From Candidatus Staskawiczbacteria bacterium (GTDB lineage Bacteria; Patescibacteriota; Minisyncoccia; Minisyncoccales; Staskawiczbacteraceae): DNA of 35,697 nt. How positions within the stretch are numbered: the stretch's first letter is position 1; every line of letters begins with the position of its first letter. Shown piece by piece: positions 17,439 through 24,105 of this stretch. Made by a program: the position numbers and the translations under genes. The notes under the pieces were generated by a model. That model was not told where the DNA came from, did not search any database, and was given only the letters and a program-made list of their open reading frames with translations. The DNA is taken from contig CAINWR010000055.1 of assembly GCA_903854535.1 (NCBI GenBank), positions 1-35,697 of the forward strand, in the 5' to 3' direction.

Positions 17439-18401
17439 TTACTTTTCTTTTGCTATTTTATTTAAAATTAATTTGATCTTTTCTAAACTTGCCAAATCAA
17501 TTATTGAAATTGGGATTATATCTTTATCTTGCTTTTTAAAATCTTTTACCACTTGCAAAACTTTTTCTTTAGGCACCATATCTGATTTACTCAAAAATAC
17601 ATATTCTGGCTTTTGCAATAGCAATTCGTTGTGAGCCCCAAGTTCTGCTCTTACAGTTTGATAATCTTTTATAGGATCTTCAGATTCAGCTGAAACTAAA
17701 TGAAACAAAACTTTTGTTCTTTCTATATGTTTTAAGAATTTTATCCCTAAACCCCTACCTACTGAAGCACCCTCAATCAATCCAGGAATATCAGCTAAAA
17801 TCAAATCATAATAAGCTCCCAAATTAGGGTTTAAAGTTGTAAAAGGATAATTTGCTACTTTACTTTTTGTAGCAGTCAATTCATTGAGCAAGCTTGATTT
17901 ACCTACATTTGGAAAGCCCACAAAACCTACATCAGCTATCATTTTTAATTCAAGTTGAAATTCAAAACATTCACCATCTTTACCTTTACCAAATTCTTTT
18001 GGACTTGTATTTACAGCAGATCTAAATAAAAAATTACCCTTTCCTCCCCTACCGCCTTTAGCTATCAACTCCCTTTGCCCCATTTTTGTAATTTCAAAAT
18101 TAATTCCATTTGATAAATTTTTCAAAACAGTTCCAACTGGAACATAAATAATTGTATCATCTGCATTTTTACCATCATTAAGTTTTATTTTTCCATTCTC
18201 ACCATTTCTAGCAATTATATCTTTCTTAAATCTAAATTGTTTTAAAGCTGTAAGATCAGCAACACCTTCTACATACACATTTCCACCTCTACCACCAGAA
18301 CCACCAGTTGGCCCTAAAGCTTGTTTGATTTTATTAAAAACCGCCAAGCCATCTCCGCCTTTTCCTGCTGTCACTTTAATTATTACATCATCAATTATCA
18401 T
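17439..18401 (-). CDS. obgE: Obg family GTPase, without OCT domain
   Basis: An essential ribosome-assembly GTPase. The N-terminal Obg domain is glycine-rich (IIKVTAGKGGDGLAVFNKI, GPTGGSGGRGGNVYVEG and IAKGGRGGKGNFLFRS). The G domain follows: GFPNVGKSSLLNELTATKSKVANYPFTTL (P-loop and switch I), ILADIPGLIEGASVGRGLG (DxPG, switch II) and FLSKSDMVPKEK (the (N/S)KxD variant, with S in place of N). The protein ends at residue 320, soon after the G domain, so the C-terminal OCT domain of many Obg proteins is missing. The promoter candidate is 18438-18466. Confidence 0.95.
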   Translation of the reverse strand: MIIDDVIIKVTAGKGGDGLAVFNKIKQALGPTGGSGGRGGNVYVEGVADLTALKQFRFKKDIIARNGENGKIKLNDGKNADDTIIYVPVGTVLKNLSNGINFEITKMGQRELIAKGGRGGKGNFLFRSAVNTSPKEFGKGKDGECFEFQLELKMIADVGFVGFPNVGKSSLLNELTATKSKVANYPFTTLNPNLGAYYDLILADIPGLIEGASVGRGLGIKFLKHIERTKVLFHLVSAESEDPIKDYQTVRAELGAHNELLLQKPEYVFLSKSDMVPKEKVLQVVKDFKKQDKDIIPISIIDLASLEKIKLILNKIAKEK

Positions 18402-18437
18402 ATTTTTAAAATTTATCTTTAGGAATTAATTTACTTA

Positions 18438-18466
18438 ATTATACCAATATTAAAATAATAACACAA
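18438..18466 (-). promoter_or_regulatory. Candidate obg promoter
   Basis: Minus-strand TTGTGT, a 17-base spacer and a perfect TATAAT, about 36 bases upstream of the obg ATG. Confidence 0.55.
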
Positions 18467-18480
18467 GAAAAAACTATATT

Positions 18481-18526
18481 AAAAAACTCGTCTGTAAGTG
18501 GTCACGTGTGCCACTTTACAAACGAG
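18481..18526 (-). terminator. Terminator of cassette C
   Basis: A long stem pairs CTCGTTTGTAAAGTGG with CCACTTACAGACGAG and is followed by six T on the minus strand. It is one of the longest terminator hairpins in the window. Confidence 0.9.
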
Positions 18527-18530
18527 CTTT

Positions 18531-18543
18531 GCCTCGGAACTGC
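18531..18543 (-). repeat. 13-bp motif shared by cassettes C and D (copy in C)
   Basis: GCCTCGGAACTGC (plus strand) lies between the stop codon and the terminator hairpin. The identical 13 bases stand at 23548-23560 in the same place of cassette D. Confidence 0.7.
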
Positions 18544-18836
18544 TAGGTGCGTTTACTCCGCGAATTAGCCATGCTAAATAACAATGGCACAATTCCCCCA
18601 AACTCCGAATTCCTATGCGCATCTCGGTATTGCTTCCAACGACGTGCCAGCCTAGCTGGCGAATCGTCCATATAGATGGGAACTGGCGTTCCATTAAACC
18701 ACAACCAAGCTGCGGAACCCGGATGGTTCGCAAGCGCCAAAGTTGCAGCATCATCAATGGTTGTTCCCCGCACTTTCCAATGCAGGTGAAAAAGCCCCGA
18801 CTCATCCGCAACAAACCCGTCCTTAGCCTTAGTCAT
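18543..18836 (-). CDS. Orphan small protein (cassette C)
   Basis: A 97-residue soluble protein read from the ATG at 18834-18836, with TAGGAGAT at a good distance upstream. It begins MTKAKDGFVADESGLFHLHWKV and contains DDAATLALANHPGSAAWLWFNGTPVPIYMDDSPARLARRWKQYRDA. It ends with a basic tail (SRSKRT). Tryptophans are frequent. I do not recognise a family. Higher G+C than its neighbours, a private terminator and a promoter candidate (18890-18918) mark it as a self-contained cassette between obg and the DUF6498-like gene. An overlapping frame that ends at 18479 is open for 111 codons but runs through the terminator and is rejected. Confidence 0.75.
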   Translation of the reverse strand: MTKAKDGFVADESGLFHLHWKVRGTTIDDAATLALANHPGSAAWLWFNGTPVPIYMDDSPARLARRWKQYRDAHRNSEFGGIVPLLFSMANSRSKRT

Positions 18837-18889
18837 TTTGCTAATCTCCTATTGCGAATTTTAACCCCAAACCCATTGAAACTATAATA

Positions 18890-18918
18890 TTTTTATCATA
18901 AGAAATCTATAACGTCAA
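18890..18918 (-). promoter_or_regulatory. Candidate promoter of cassette C
   Basis: Minus-strand TTGACG, a 17-base spacer and TAAAAA; the -10 match is only moderate. Confidence 0.4.
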
Positions 18919-18941
18919 CAAATTCAATGCAACACCCAACC

Positions 18942-18963
18942 AAAAAAAACGCTCCAAGCGGTT
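18942..18963 (-). terminator. Terminator of the DUF6498-like gene
   Basis: The CGCT/AGCG stem, extended by AA/TT pairs, is followed by seven or more T on the minus strand, a few bases after the stop at 18968. Confidence 0.7.
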
Positions 18964-18967
18964 TATC

Positions 18968-19603
18968 TTAATGTATTGCTGGCTCCTCACCTTTTCTTAT
19001 TTTATGCTCCACAAAATGCATTATCACATCAGCTCCTGTTTTAAGCCACATAAACATTGGTAAAGCTTCTGTCACCCCAAAGCCAAAAACAATAGTTAAA
19101 TGCATTGGTATAATTCTAGCATATGGATAGAACATCAGCACACCAATATTTTGTTTTTTGGTATCACGTGGTTTGTTATAAACATAAGAGAATAAATGAT
19201 TTCCAAAAAATATCAAAGCAATTCCAAAGACATATTTTAATTGACTGCTATCAAGACCACCCATCATACCAGCAACACCACCCTTCAGAATAAAACCTAA
19301 ATAAGCTAAATGGAAAACTCCATAATGAAATAAAAAGAAAAATGCAGTAAAAATTTTCGTACCTATTGTTGGCTGAGCTGGACGGCCATTTATTTTAAAA
19401 TTTTCAGTAGAAAACTCTTTTAAACTTAAAATCCTAACAAAATTAAAAATTCCAATTGTCACACTTTGAAACCAATAGGCTAGCATTATAGCTACCAAAT
19501 TCCATCCCTGAGTAGTTGCTGAATAAATCGCAAAAACATTAGAAAATACCAAAGCTGTCAACGACCAATCTACCATAAATATAAACTTTTTATTCTCTTG
19601 CAT
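18968..19603 (-). CDS. Multi-pass membrane protein, DUF6498-like
   Basis: A 211-residue integral membrane protein from the ATG at 19601-19603. It has about five or six helices (residues ~10-28, 33-50, 85-108, 122-145 and 170-190). MLAYWFQSVTIGIFNFVRIL and a late RIIPMHLTIVFG are features I associate with the DUF6498 family, whose function is unknown. An in-frame TTG five codons upstream would give MRNKN, but this is part of a junction sequence (AATTGAGAAATAAA) repeated before other genes here, so the ATG is preferred. It is cotranscribed with the Bro-N/Fic gene that ends 22 bases upstream. Confidence 0.82.
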   Translation of the reverse strand: MQENKKFIFMVDWSLTALVFSNVFAIYSATTQGWNLVAIMLAYWFQSVTIGIFNFVRILSLKEFSTENFKINGRPAQPTIGTKIFTAFFFLFHYGVFHLAYLGFILKGGVAGMMGGLDSSQLKYVFGIALIFFGNHLFSYVYNKPRDTKKQNIGVLMFYPYARIIPMHLTIVFGFGVTEALPMFMWLKTGADVIMHFVEHKIRKGEEPAIH

Positions 19604-19625
19604 ATTTTTATTTCTCAATTATTTT

Positions 19626-20495
19626 TTATTCATTTTCTTCATAATAATACGAATAATCTATACCTTTCATAAACATTTCCCTATTATTAATTTTGTTAGT
19701 CAAAGCTTTTTTAAGCAAGCTTTTTATTTTCTTACTATTCTTTGAGCTATGTACCATTGCAGTAATATAATCTTTTTTGCTTATCTTACTCCAATCTACA
19801 CATTTTTTAAAGCGTTTTTTAAATATCAAATCAAGCCAAATTCTGGCACTTCGCCCATTGCCTTCCATAAAAGGATGAGCAATATTCATTTCTATATATT
19901 TATCAACAATTTGCACAAAATTATTTTCAGGCATTTGTTCAATTTGCGAAAGCGTGCTTTTTAAATATTGTGCTACTGCAAACTTAAAACCATTTTTTGA
20001 AATATTTTTTGTGCGTATTTGACCTGCAAAATCATACAACCCGCCGAATAAATAAGCATGAATCTGTTGCAAGCCCTTGGTAGTACCAACCTCTATTTTG
20101 TTAATTAAGTTACTTCCAAAAAGTGTATATGCCTTTTTCTTACTTTGCCCATCAACAGTATTGTCACTATATGTAAACCAATCTAAAAATTCTATAGATT
20201 TTTTACTAGGAATTGTTTTTACAACTTCAATAATATCATCTTGCGAAAAACAATCAGTGGCATATTTTTTTCCGTCAGAAGACAGAAGTTTCAGTTGTAT
20301 ACATTTTGAATACAACTGGCTATTTTGTTTTTTAAAACGACTTTTAAGCGTTCCCCAATACACCCTTGGTCGTGGGCTATGAGTGATAGCTGATACAACA
20401 TCAACAACTGAAAACCACCATTTACTATTTTTTTCATCCCAAACAGCACGCACTTCCCTGTCATCAAAAAAACGAATTGAAATTTTATGCTCCAT
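19626..20495 (-). CDS. Bro-N-like domain fused to a Fic domain
   Basis: A 289-residue protein. Residues 1-100 resemble the Bro-N/antirepressor domain of phage and viral proteins: [33 protein letters not shown], with later [32 protein letters not shown]. Residues ~130-260 are a Fic domain with an intact catalytic motif [12 protein letters not shown] (consensus HPFx[D/E]GNGRxxR) and the upstream [19 protein letters not shown] flap region. Fic enzymes usually AMPylate proteins. I see no clear (S/T)xxxE(G/N) inhibitory helix in this protein, and no small antitoxin gene follows in an obvious way. A DNA-binding plus Fic combination suggests self-regulation of a toxin. Confidence 0.85.
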   Translation of the reverse strand: MEHKISIRFFDDREVRAVWDEKNSKWWFSVVDVVSAITHSPRPRVYWGTLKSRFKKQNSQLYSKCIQLKLLSSDGKKYATDCFSQDDIIEVVKTIPSKKSIEFLDWFTYSDNTVDGQSKKKAYTLFGSNLINKIEVGTTKGLQQIHAYLFGGLYDFAGQIRTKNISKNGFKFAVAQYLKSTLSQIEQMPENNFVQIVDKYIEMNIAHPFMEGNGRSARIWLDLIFKKRFKKCVDWSKISKKDYITAMVHSSKNSKKIKSLLKKALTNKINNREMFMKGIDYSYYYEENE

Positions 20496-20571
20496 AATTT
20501 AAATATTTAATTTTTTATCTTAACATATTTCAAACGAGATTTTAAGTTAAAATAATGTTAACTTGGGCACA

Positions 20572-20589
20572 GGTTGTCGTATGACAACC
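20572..20589. repeat. GGTTGYC palindrome, variant copy
   Basis: GGTTGTC and GACAACC are separated by GTAT. It has the same arms as the three GGTTGCC copies further on, with a compensated C-to-T/G-to-A pair. Two more hairpin sequences follow directly: ACATTCTCGAGAATGT at about 20607-20622, and GTATATA/TATATAC at about 20633-20652. Confidence 0.75.
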
Positions 20590-20650
20590 AGATAAATGAT
20601 ATTCTCACATTCTCGAGAATGTCGGAGTGTTGTATATATTCGTGTATATA

Positions 20651-21802
20651 CTAATTTACGCTTTCATAATAATTACTTACCACATCTCTAAAATCACTAG
20701 TCTCCAAAATATTACCATTTGCATTTTTTAAAATATATTTCAATCCAATTTCTTTAAGCATCAAAGAAGTATCCACATTTTCCGGCAAGCCAAGCTTTAA
20801 TATAAATTCAGACAAAGGCACCTTTGTTGTTTCTATAACATACGACAAAGTATTACTGCCCCTTATATCAGCTACATTAATTTTTCCCTGCACATTTACA
20901 ATATTTGACTGTGACTTTGTTTTCCAAAATGGAGTAAAAGGCAATATAAGCAAAGGAAGCAGAACCAGTAAAATTACCAAAATATCAAAATTTTTCCTTA
21001 AAATCTTCCTGCCAAACAAATTATATTCCAAACTATTTTTAGGACAAGTGCCGATGCATTTTGAACAACTAATACAATCTACACTATTTACTGCGCTTGC
21101 TGTTTTAATTTTTAAATTTGCAGGACAATTTCTATCACACAACCCACAACCAATACAGGTGCTTGCATCTCTCTTAATTTTTAAAAAGCTAATCTTTTTT
21201 ATAATGCCAAAAAACGCTCCAAGCGGGCAAAAATATCTACACCACAAACTTTTTGCACCCAAAGCCATTATCAATACAACCGCTAAAATTGTATAACCCC
21301 AAACCTTTTCATCAAACTCATTGCCAAAATGCATTAGAGCATTATAAGGATCATATGCTCTAAAAACCAAATCTCCCAAATAAAAAGAATAATAAATTAT
21401 CACAGCCAAAACCAAATATTTTACATAACGCAAATATTTGTCCAAAGTTTCTGGCAATTCAATATCTTTTTTAAAACCAATTTTTTTACCAATTGCTCGC
21501 AACCATTCTTGCAAAGATCCCAAAGGGCAAAAATATCCACAAAACACTCTACCCAAGAAAAATGAAGCCACAAAAAATATTCCCAGCAAAATAAATGAGC
21601 TTGTAAAAATTCTTTTTAAAAATTCCCCCTTAAACAAAAGCGTAAAAAAGCTTTCTACAGCTCCAAATGGGCAATAAGCATCTATGGGAGCTGATTTTTC
21701 AATTCCATATTTTAAGTGCAAAAGCGAGAGCACAATTACCGCAATTAAAATACCAGCTTGAGTAATAAATCGTAATGAAATTTTTGAAAACATTTTCTGC
21801 AT
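20651..21802 (-). CDS. NapH/NosR/YccM-type membrane 4Fe-4S protein
   Basis: A 383-residue integral membrane ferredoxin with about five helices (residues ~12-28, 68-88, 127-145, 165-185 and 268-288). Two copies of the conserved C(G/R)YFCPLG motif lie near residues 88 and 190. Two 4Fe-4S clusters are present: CIGCGLCDRNCP (~217) and CISCSKCIGTCP (~245). The early segment DAYCPFGAVESFFTL is also typical. The C-terminal ~90 residues lie beyond the last helix and form a separate soluble domain (VQGKINVADIRGSNTLSYVIETTKVPLSEFILKLGLP). The protein should pass electrons across or along the membrane, but no oxidoreductase partner lies nearby. This is unexpected in a lineage usually described as fermentative. 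Confidence 0.88.
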   Translation of the reverse strand: MQKMFSKISLRFITQAGILIAVIVLSLLHLKYGIEKSAPIDAYCPFGAVESFFTLLFKGEFLKRIFTSSFILLGIFFVASFFLGRVFCGYFCPLGSLQEWLRAIGKKIGFKKDIELPETLDKYLRYVKYLVLAVIIYYSFYLGDLVFRAYDPYNALMHFGNEFDEKVWGYTILAVVLIMALGAKSLWCRYFCPLGAFFGIIKKISFLKIKRDASTCIGCGLCDRNCPANLKIKTASAVNSVDCISCSKCIGTCPKNSLEYNLFGRKILRKNFDILVILLVLLPLLILPFTPFWKTKSQSNIVNVQGKINVADIRGSNTLSYVIETTKVPLSEFILKLGLPENVDTSLMLKEIGLKYILKNANGNILETSDFRDVVSNYYESVN

Positions 21803-21851
21803 ATTTTTTTTATTTTAATTATTTTTATTTTAACATATTTACCTGACAATA

Positions 21852-21895
21852 TAAAACCCCGCCAGTAGAAAAAGCAAGCTTTTTTAAAGGCGGGG
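21852..21895 (-). terminator. Terminator of the structured-RNA cassette H
   Basis: GGCGGGG (21889-21895 as written on plus) and CCCCGCC (21857-21863) close a hairpin whose inner part reads AGTAGAAAAAGCAAGCTTTTTT, in blocks shared with the terminator of cassette F (28174-28221). Confidence 0.85.
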
Positions 21896-22046
21896 CCAGT
21901 GAGAAGCTAGGCAATGTTTACAGCTTATGCCAATGCCCTATCACAAGCGACATTGGTGCCAGCACCCAGAGCTGGCATCTAGTCTGTAAATCGCACAGGA
22001 CGTCGGTTTGTGGTCCCGCGGGCCTGCACGTCCCAATCCTCTCACA
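21852..22046 (-). ncRNA. Candidate structured RNA (cassette H)
   Basis: About 195 bases with no reasonable protein frame but dense nested pairing. TCTCAC (22040-22045) closes with GTGAGA (21899-21904). Within it CTGTAAA (21984-21990) pairs with TTTACAG (21917-21923) and encloses two hairpins: GCCAGC/GCTGGC (21958-21976) and CCAATG/CATTGG (21930-21956). A separate arm is GGACGT/ACGTCC (21998-22033). All pairs are plain Watson-Crick. It ends in a strong terminator. It begins about 28 bases after the stop of the coiled-coil gene, so it may be read from its own weak promoter or processed from that message. I do not match it to 6S, SRP, tmRNA or RNase P RNA. Confidence 0.55.
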
Positions 22047-22074
22047 ATGTACTAAAACAACAATTGCCCCCTTT

Positions 22075-22497
22075 TTAATATCTCTCGCGGTTGATGCGAG
22101 TACTTTCCAATTCTTTTTGAATTTCCTCCATTTTATTAGTTTTCAATTTTATTACAGCCAAAGTGCCCTCAGCATCACCCATAATTGCAGGCTCCTGCTC
22201 TGCCAAATCATTATACTCTTTCTCTTTAGCCAAAAGTTGTTCCTCTATTCCTCTAAGCTCGTTATCTGTATTTGCAATATCTAGCTTGCTAATTTTTTCC
22301 CTATATTTTTCATTTAATTCACTAATCTCCAAGTCAATTTTTGCTAAAGTTACTGGTACTTTTTTTGCTGCCAACATATCTTTTTGCAAAATAATACGAA
22401 ATTTATTAATTTCATTTAAAACCTCACTCAGCTCTCTAATTAGCCTATCTTCTCTTTCATAAGAATCTTCATATTTACTTTCTTTATCTATTACCAT
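22075..22497 (-). CDS. Coiled-coil protein of unknown function
   Basis: A 140-residue protein from the ATG at 22495-22497, almost wholly helical and charged: RLIRELSEVLNEINKFRIILQKDM, DLEISELNEKYREKISKL and ELRGIEEQLLAKEKEYNDLAEQEP show heptad spacing. No membrane helix or signal peptide. The longer frame from a TTG (MRNKIIKF) is part of the recurring AATTGAGAAATAAA junction and is rejected. It follows a small HTH gene by 40 bases, so the two may form a regulator/effector pair. The function is unknown. Confidence 0.7.
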   Translation of the reverse strand: MVIDKESKYEDSYEREDRLIRELSEVLNEINKFRIILQKDMLAAKKVPVTLAKIDLEISELNEKYREKISKLDIANTDNELRGIEEQLLAKEKEYNDLAEQEPAIMGDAEGTLAVIKLKTNKMEEIQKELESTRINRERY

Positions 22498-22537
22498 AAA
22501 TTTTATTATTTTATTTCTCAATTTATTTTAATTATTT

Positions 22538-22714
22538 TTATTTTATTTCTGATTTTATCTTTTCTAAATCAATGTCTCTTTTAAAAATTATATAATCCCG
22601 ACCAGTTTTTATTGCCTTTATATTTCCCCGACCAATACGTTTTAGCACAGATTGCTTACTTATATTAAGAATTTTTGTTAATTCTTTGGTTGTGTAAAAA
22701 TCTTTATCGATCAT
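22538..22714 (-). CDS. Small helix-turn-helix DNA-binding protein
   Basis: A 58-residue protein on the minus strand, start ATG 22712-22714. It reads MIDKDFYTTKELTKILNISK, then QSVLKRIGRGNIKAIKTG and RDYIIFKRDIDLEKIKSEIK. This is the pattern of an excisionase/MerR-type HTH (HTH_17): a first strand ending in FYTTKEL, a helix-turn-helix (ELTKILNISKQSVLKRI), and a wing with G..IKAIKTGRDYII. It probably regulates the neighbouring coiled-coil gene or an element-associated promoter. In phage and integrative elements such proteins act with an integrase, but none is visible in the window. Confidence 0.75.
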   Translation of the reverse strand: MIDKDFYTTKELTKILNISKQSVLKRIGRGNIKAIKTGRDYIIFKRDIDLEKIKSEIK

Positions 22715-22787
22715 TTTTTATAATTATTAATTTTTAATAAGCAACAATTATATAATCAACCTTAAGATTATTATATCATATATTACA

Positions 22788-22811
22788 TCAGGTTGCCCTA
22801 GGGCAACCTGA
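22788..22811. repeat. GGTTGCC palindrome, extended to 24 bp
   Basis: GGTTGCCCTAGGGCAACC (22791-22808) is extended by TCA/TGA on the two sides into a perfect 24-bp palindrome. It lies in the interval 22715-22911, which holds no gene. Confidence 0.85.
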
Positions 22812-22880
22812 CTGGTTTGGTTATGCTTTGTTTATTATATAATATTTTCTTAATTAATTTTCAAATTATAGCAATAATTT

Positions 22881-22901
22881 GCCCTGAGCCAAGTCGAAGG
22901 G
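22881..22901. repeat. Hairpin repeat of the CCCTTCGAC...CTCAGGG type
   Basis: GCCCTGAGC on the left and GAAGGG on the right make an imperfect hairpin of a kind that is dispersed widely in many bacterial genomes. It lies 10 bases downstream of the NTase gene, without a T run. Confidence 0.5.
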
Positions 22902-22911
22902 TTTTCCTCAA

Positions 22912-23373
22912 TCAATTTTTATTTTTAATAAATTCTTTTATTTTTGTCAGATAAACTATATCTTTTTCTCTTTTGTATTTTTCCGCAACATACTCCCTCC
23001 ATTCTAAACAAATTTGCAAATTGGCAAATTTATAATCTTGCACGACAAAAGGATCTTTAAAAATCTTAGGGAAAATTTCTTCTTGCCCCGGCCAAACAGC
23101 TCCCATATCCACATCTATGCCTTGTATATTTATTTTAAATAATTTTTGGTTCAGATCGCCCCTAAAATGCACTTCTTTGGCCTCTTTGGGCACAACAGCC
23201 AAATCTTTTATAGCAATATCAAGATCGTTCAACGCACTATTTTCGCCAAACTCCACGACTCCCATCAAATACAAAGGCCCAGATCCAAAAACTACAAAAT
23301 CATTGCCTATTTTTTCTTTAAGCCATTTTAAAACCGGCTCTATTTTATCAAAAAAATATTGATTGATTTCCAT
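22912..23373 (-). CDS. Nucleotidyltransferase-fold protein
   Basis: A 153-residue protein. The core VVFGSGPLYLMG (G-S-G) is followed by LNDLDIAIKD, which fits the GSxxxx...DxD pattern of the polymerase-beta NTase superfamily. IQGIDVDMGAVWPGQEEIF supplies a third acidic residue. It resembles stand-alone MNT-like or kanamycin-NTase-like domains, though the first G(S/G) is variant. No HEPN partner is encoded next to it, so it is not an obvious MNT/HEPN toxin-antitoxin pair. The C-terminal basic helix (EYVAEKYKREKDIVYLTKIKEF) resembles that of proteins annotated as aminoglycoside-type NTases. Function unproven. Confidence 0.65.
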   Translation of the reverse strand: MEINQYFFDKIEPVLKWLKEKIGNDFVVFGSGPLYLMGVVEFGENSALNDLDIAIKDLAVVPKEAKEVHFRGDLNQKLFKINIQGIDVDMGAVWPGQEEIFPKIFKDPFVVQDYKFANLQICLEWREYVAEKYKREKDIVYLTKIKEFIKNKN

Positions 23374-23416
23374 GTTTATTTTTTATCTTGCTTATTAAAC
23401 TTTTTTAGAATAGCTT

Positions 23417-23463
23417 GGTTGCCCTAGGGCAACCTAATCAAAGAAGGCTCAATTAATTTTTAC
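23417..23463. repeat. 47-bp repeat with GGTTGCC palindrome, left of cassette D
   Basis: It starts with GGTTGCCCTAGGGCAACC and continues TAATCAAAG(A/G)AGGCTCAATTA. It differs from the copy at 24059-24105 at three positions. The two copies are in direct orientation and enclose cassette D. Confidence 0.8.
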
Positions 23464-23507
23464 AGCTTTATTATATCAAAAAATCGCCCAAAAAGCGACG
23501 CTGTAAA

Positions 23508-23544
23508 AGAAAAAACCTGTTTCATTAGTCGATCGCAACAGGTT
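23508..23544 (-). terminator. Terminator of cassette D
   Basis: AACCTGTT pairs with AACAGGTT across a 15-base loop and is followed by six T on the minus strand. Further on TTTTACAGC/GCTGTAAAA (about 23460-23508) forms a second wider inverted repeat. Confidence 0.85.
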
Positions 23545-23547
23545 CAA

Positions 23548-23560
23548 GCCTCGGAACTGC
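23548..23560 (-). repeat. 13-bp motif shared by cassettes C and D (copy in D)
   Basis: Identical to 18531-18543 (GCCTCGGAACTGC on plus) and again between the coding frame and the terminator. Confidence 0.7.
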
Positions 23561-23580
23561 AAAATTGGCTTTCGTTGAAT

Positions 23581-23901
23581 TCAGCCTTGCCTGAGAGAAG
23601 ACATTTGCCTAATTCTTTTCTCCAACTCTTGCAGACACGCTTCAACGGCTCCTTGGCCGGCTCGCGCAGTGCCGATTCCCTTCTGCTCATTAATAGCGTC
23701 AGCAATGAATGCCTCAAAAACGTCTCCACAAAACCGAGCGGTCATTGCGATTACCGTCTCTTTAGCGCTCGAATCTATCGTATCCCACACGCCAAAGTCA
23801 ATTTCAAGCACAGGAATAACACTGCTCGGATCCATTTCTGAATGAGCGGCAACCAATTGCCTCTGCAAACCAGGGTCCTCTTCAAATAGCTTTCGTAGCA
23901 T
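23581..23901 (-). CDS. Orphan small protein (cassette D)
   Basis: A 106-residue soluble acidic protein. GGAGG lies 8 bases before the ATG at 23899-23901, so MLRKLFEEDPGLQRQLVAAH is the start; the longer frame beginning MGVVVEF has no such box. The middle reads IPVLEIDFGVWDTIDSSAKETVIAMTARFCGDVFEAFIADAIN, and the C-terminus is a helical VEACLQELEKRIRQMSSLRQG. I do not recognise a family. Composition is far richer in G+C than the neighbouring NTase and HNH genes. It has its own promoter (23955-23983), its own terminator and direct repeats on both sides, so it is a discrete inserted unit. Confidence 0.75.
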   Translation of the reverse strand: MLRKLFEEDPGLQRQLVAAHSEMDPSSVIPVLEIDFGVWDTIDSSAKETVIAMTARFCGDVFEAFIADAINEQKGIGTARAGQGAVEACLQELEKRIRQMSSLRQG

Positions 23902-23954
23902 ATCATTTACCTCCGTTAGAAACTCGACTACAACCCCCAAAGAACACAGCTATT

Positions 23955-23983
23955 ATGCTACAAACTTTTTACCTATTTGTCAA
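23955..23983 (-). promoter_or_regulatory. Promoter of cassette D
   Basis: A perfect TTGACA, a 17-base spacer and TAGCAT on the minus strand. The leader to the ATG is about 50 bases. Confidence 0.65.
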
Positions 23984-23985
23984 CT

Positions 23986-24007
23986 CAAAAACCGCTCATC
24001 GCGGTTT
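23986..24007 (-). terminator. Terminator between the HNH gene and cassette D
   Basis: AAACCGC pairs with GCGGTTT across a 5-base loop and is followed by T residues on the minus strand. It insulates the cassette D promoter from upstream transcription. Confidence 0.65.
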
Positions 24008-24021
24008 ATCTTAACATACCT

Positions 24022-24039
24022 ACCTGCCGACAGACAGGT
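24022..24039. repeat. ACCTGCCGACAGACAGGT hairpin repeat
   Basis: An imperfect palindrome (ACCTG/CAGGT) of a CTGTCGGCAGG type that, in my experience, is frequent between genes of Patescibacteria. It has no T run. Confidence 0.45.
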
Positions 24040-24058
24040 ATTACGATAACAATTACTC

Positions 24059-24105
24059 GGTTGCCCTAGGGCAACCTAATCAAAGGAGGCTCAATTATTT
24101 TTTAT
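24059..24105. repeat. 47-bp repeat with GGTTGCC palindrome, right of cassette D
   Basis: Direct copy of 23417-23463 with three differences. It overlaps the end of the HNH-like gene by a few bases. Confidence 0.8.

Noticed and set aside
22912-23373. MNT/HEPN toxin-antitoxin pair
   Set aside because: The NTase-like gene has no HEPN-like neighbour; the adjacent cassette D protein does not show the RxxxxH motif of HEPN.
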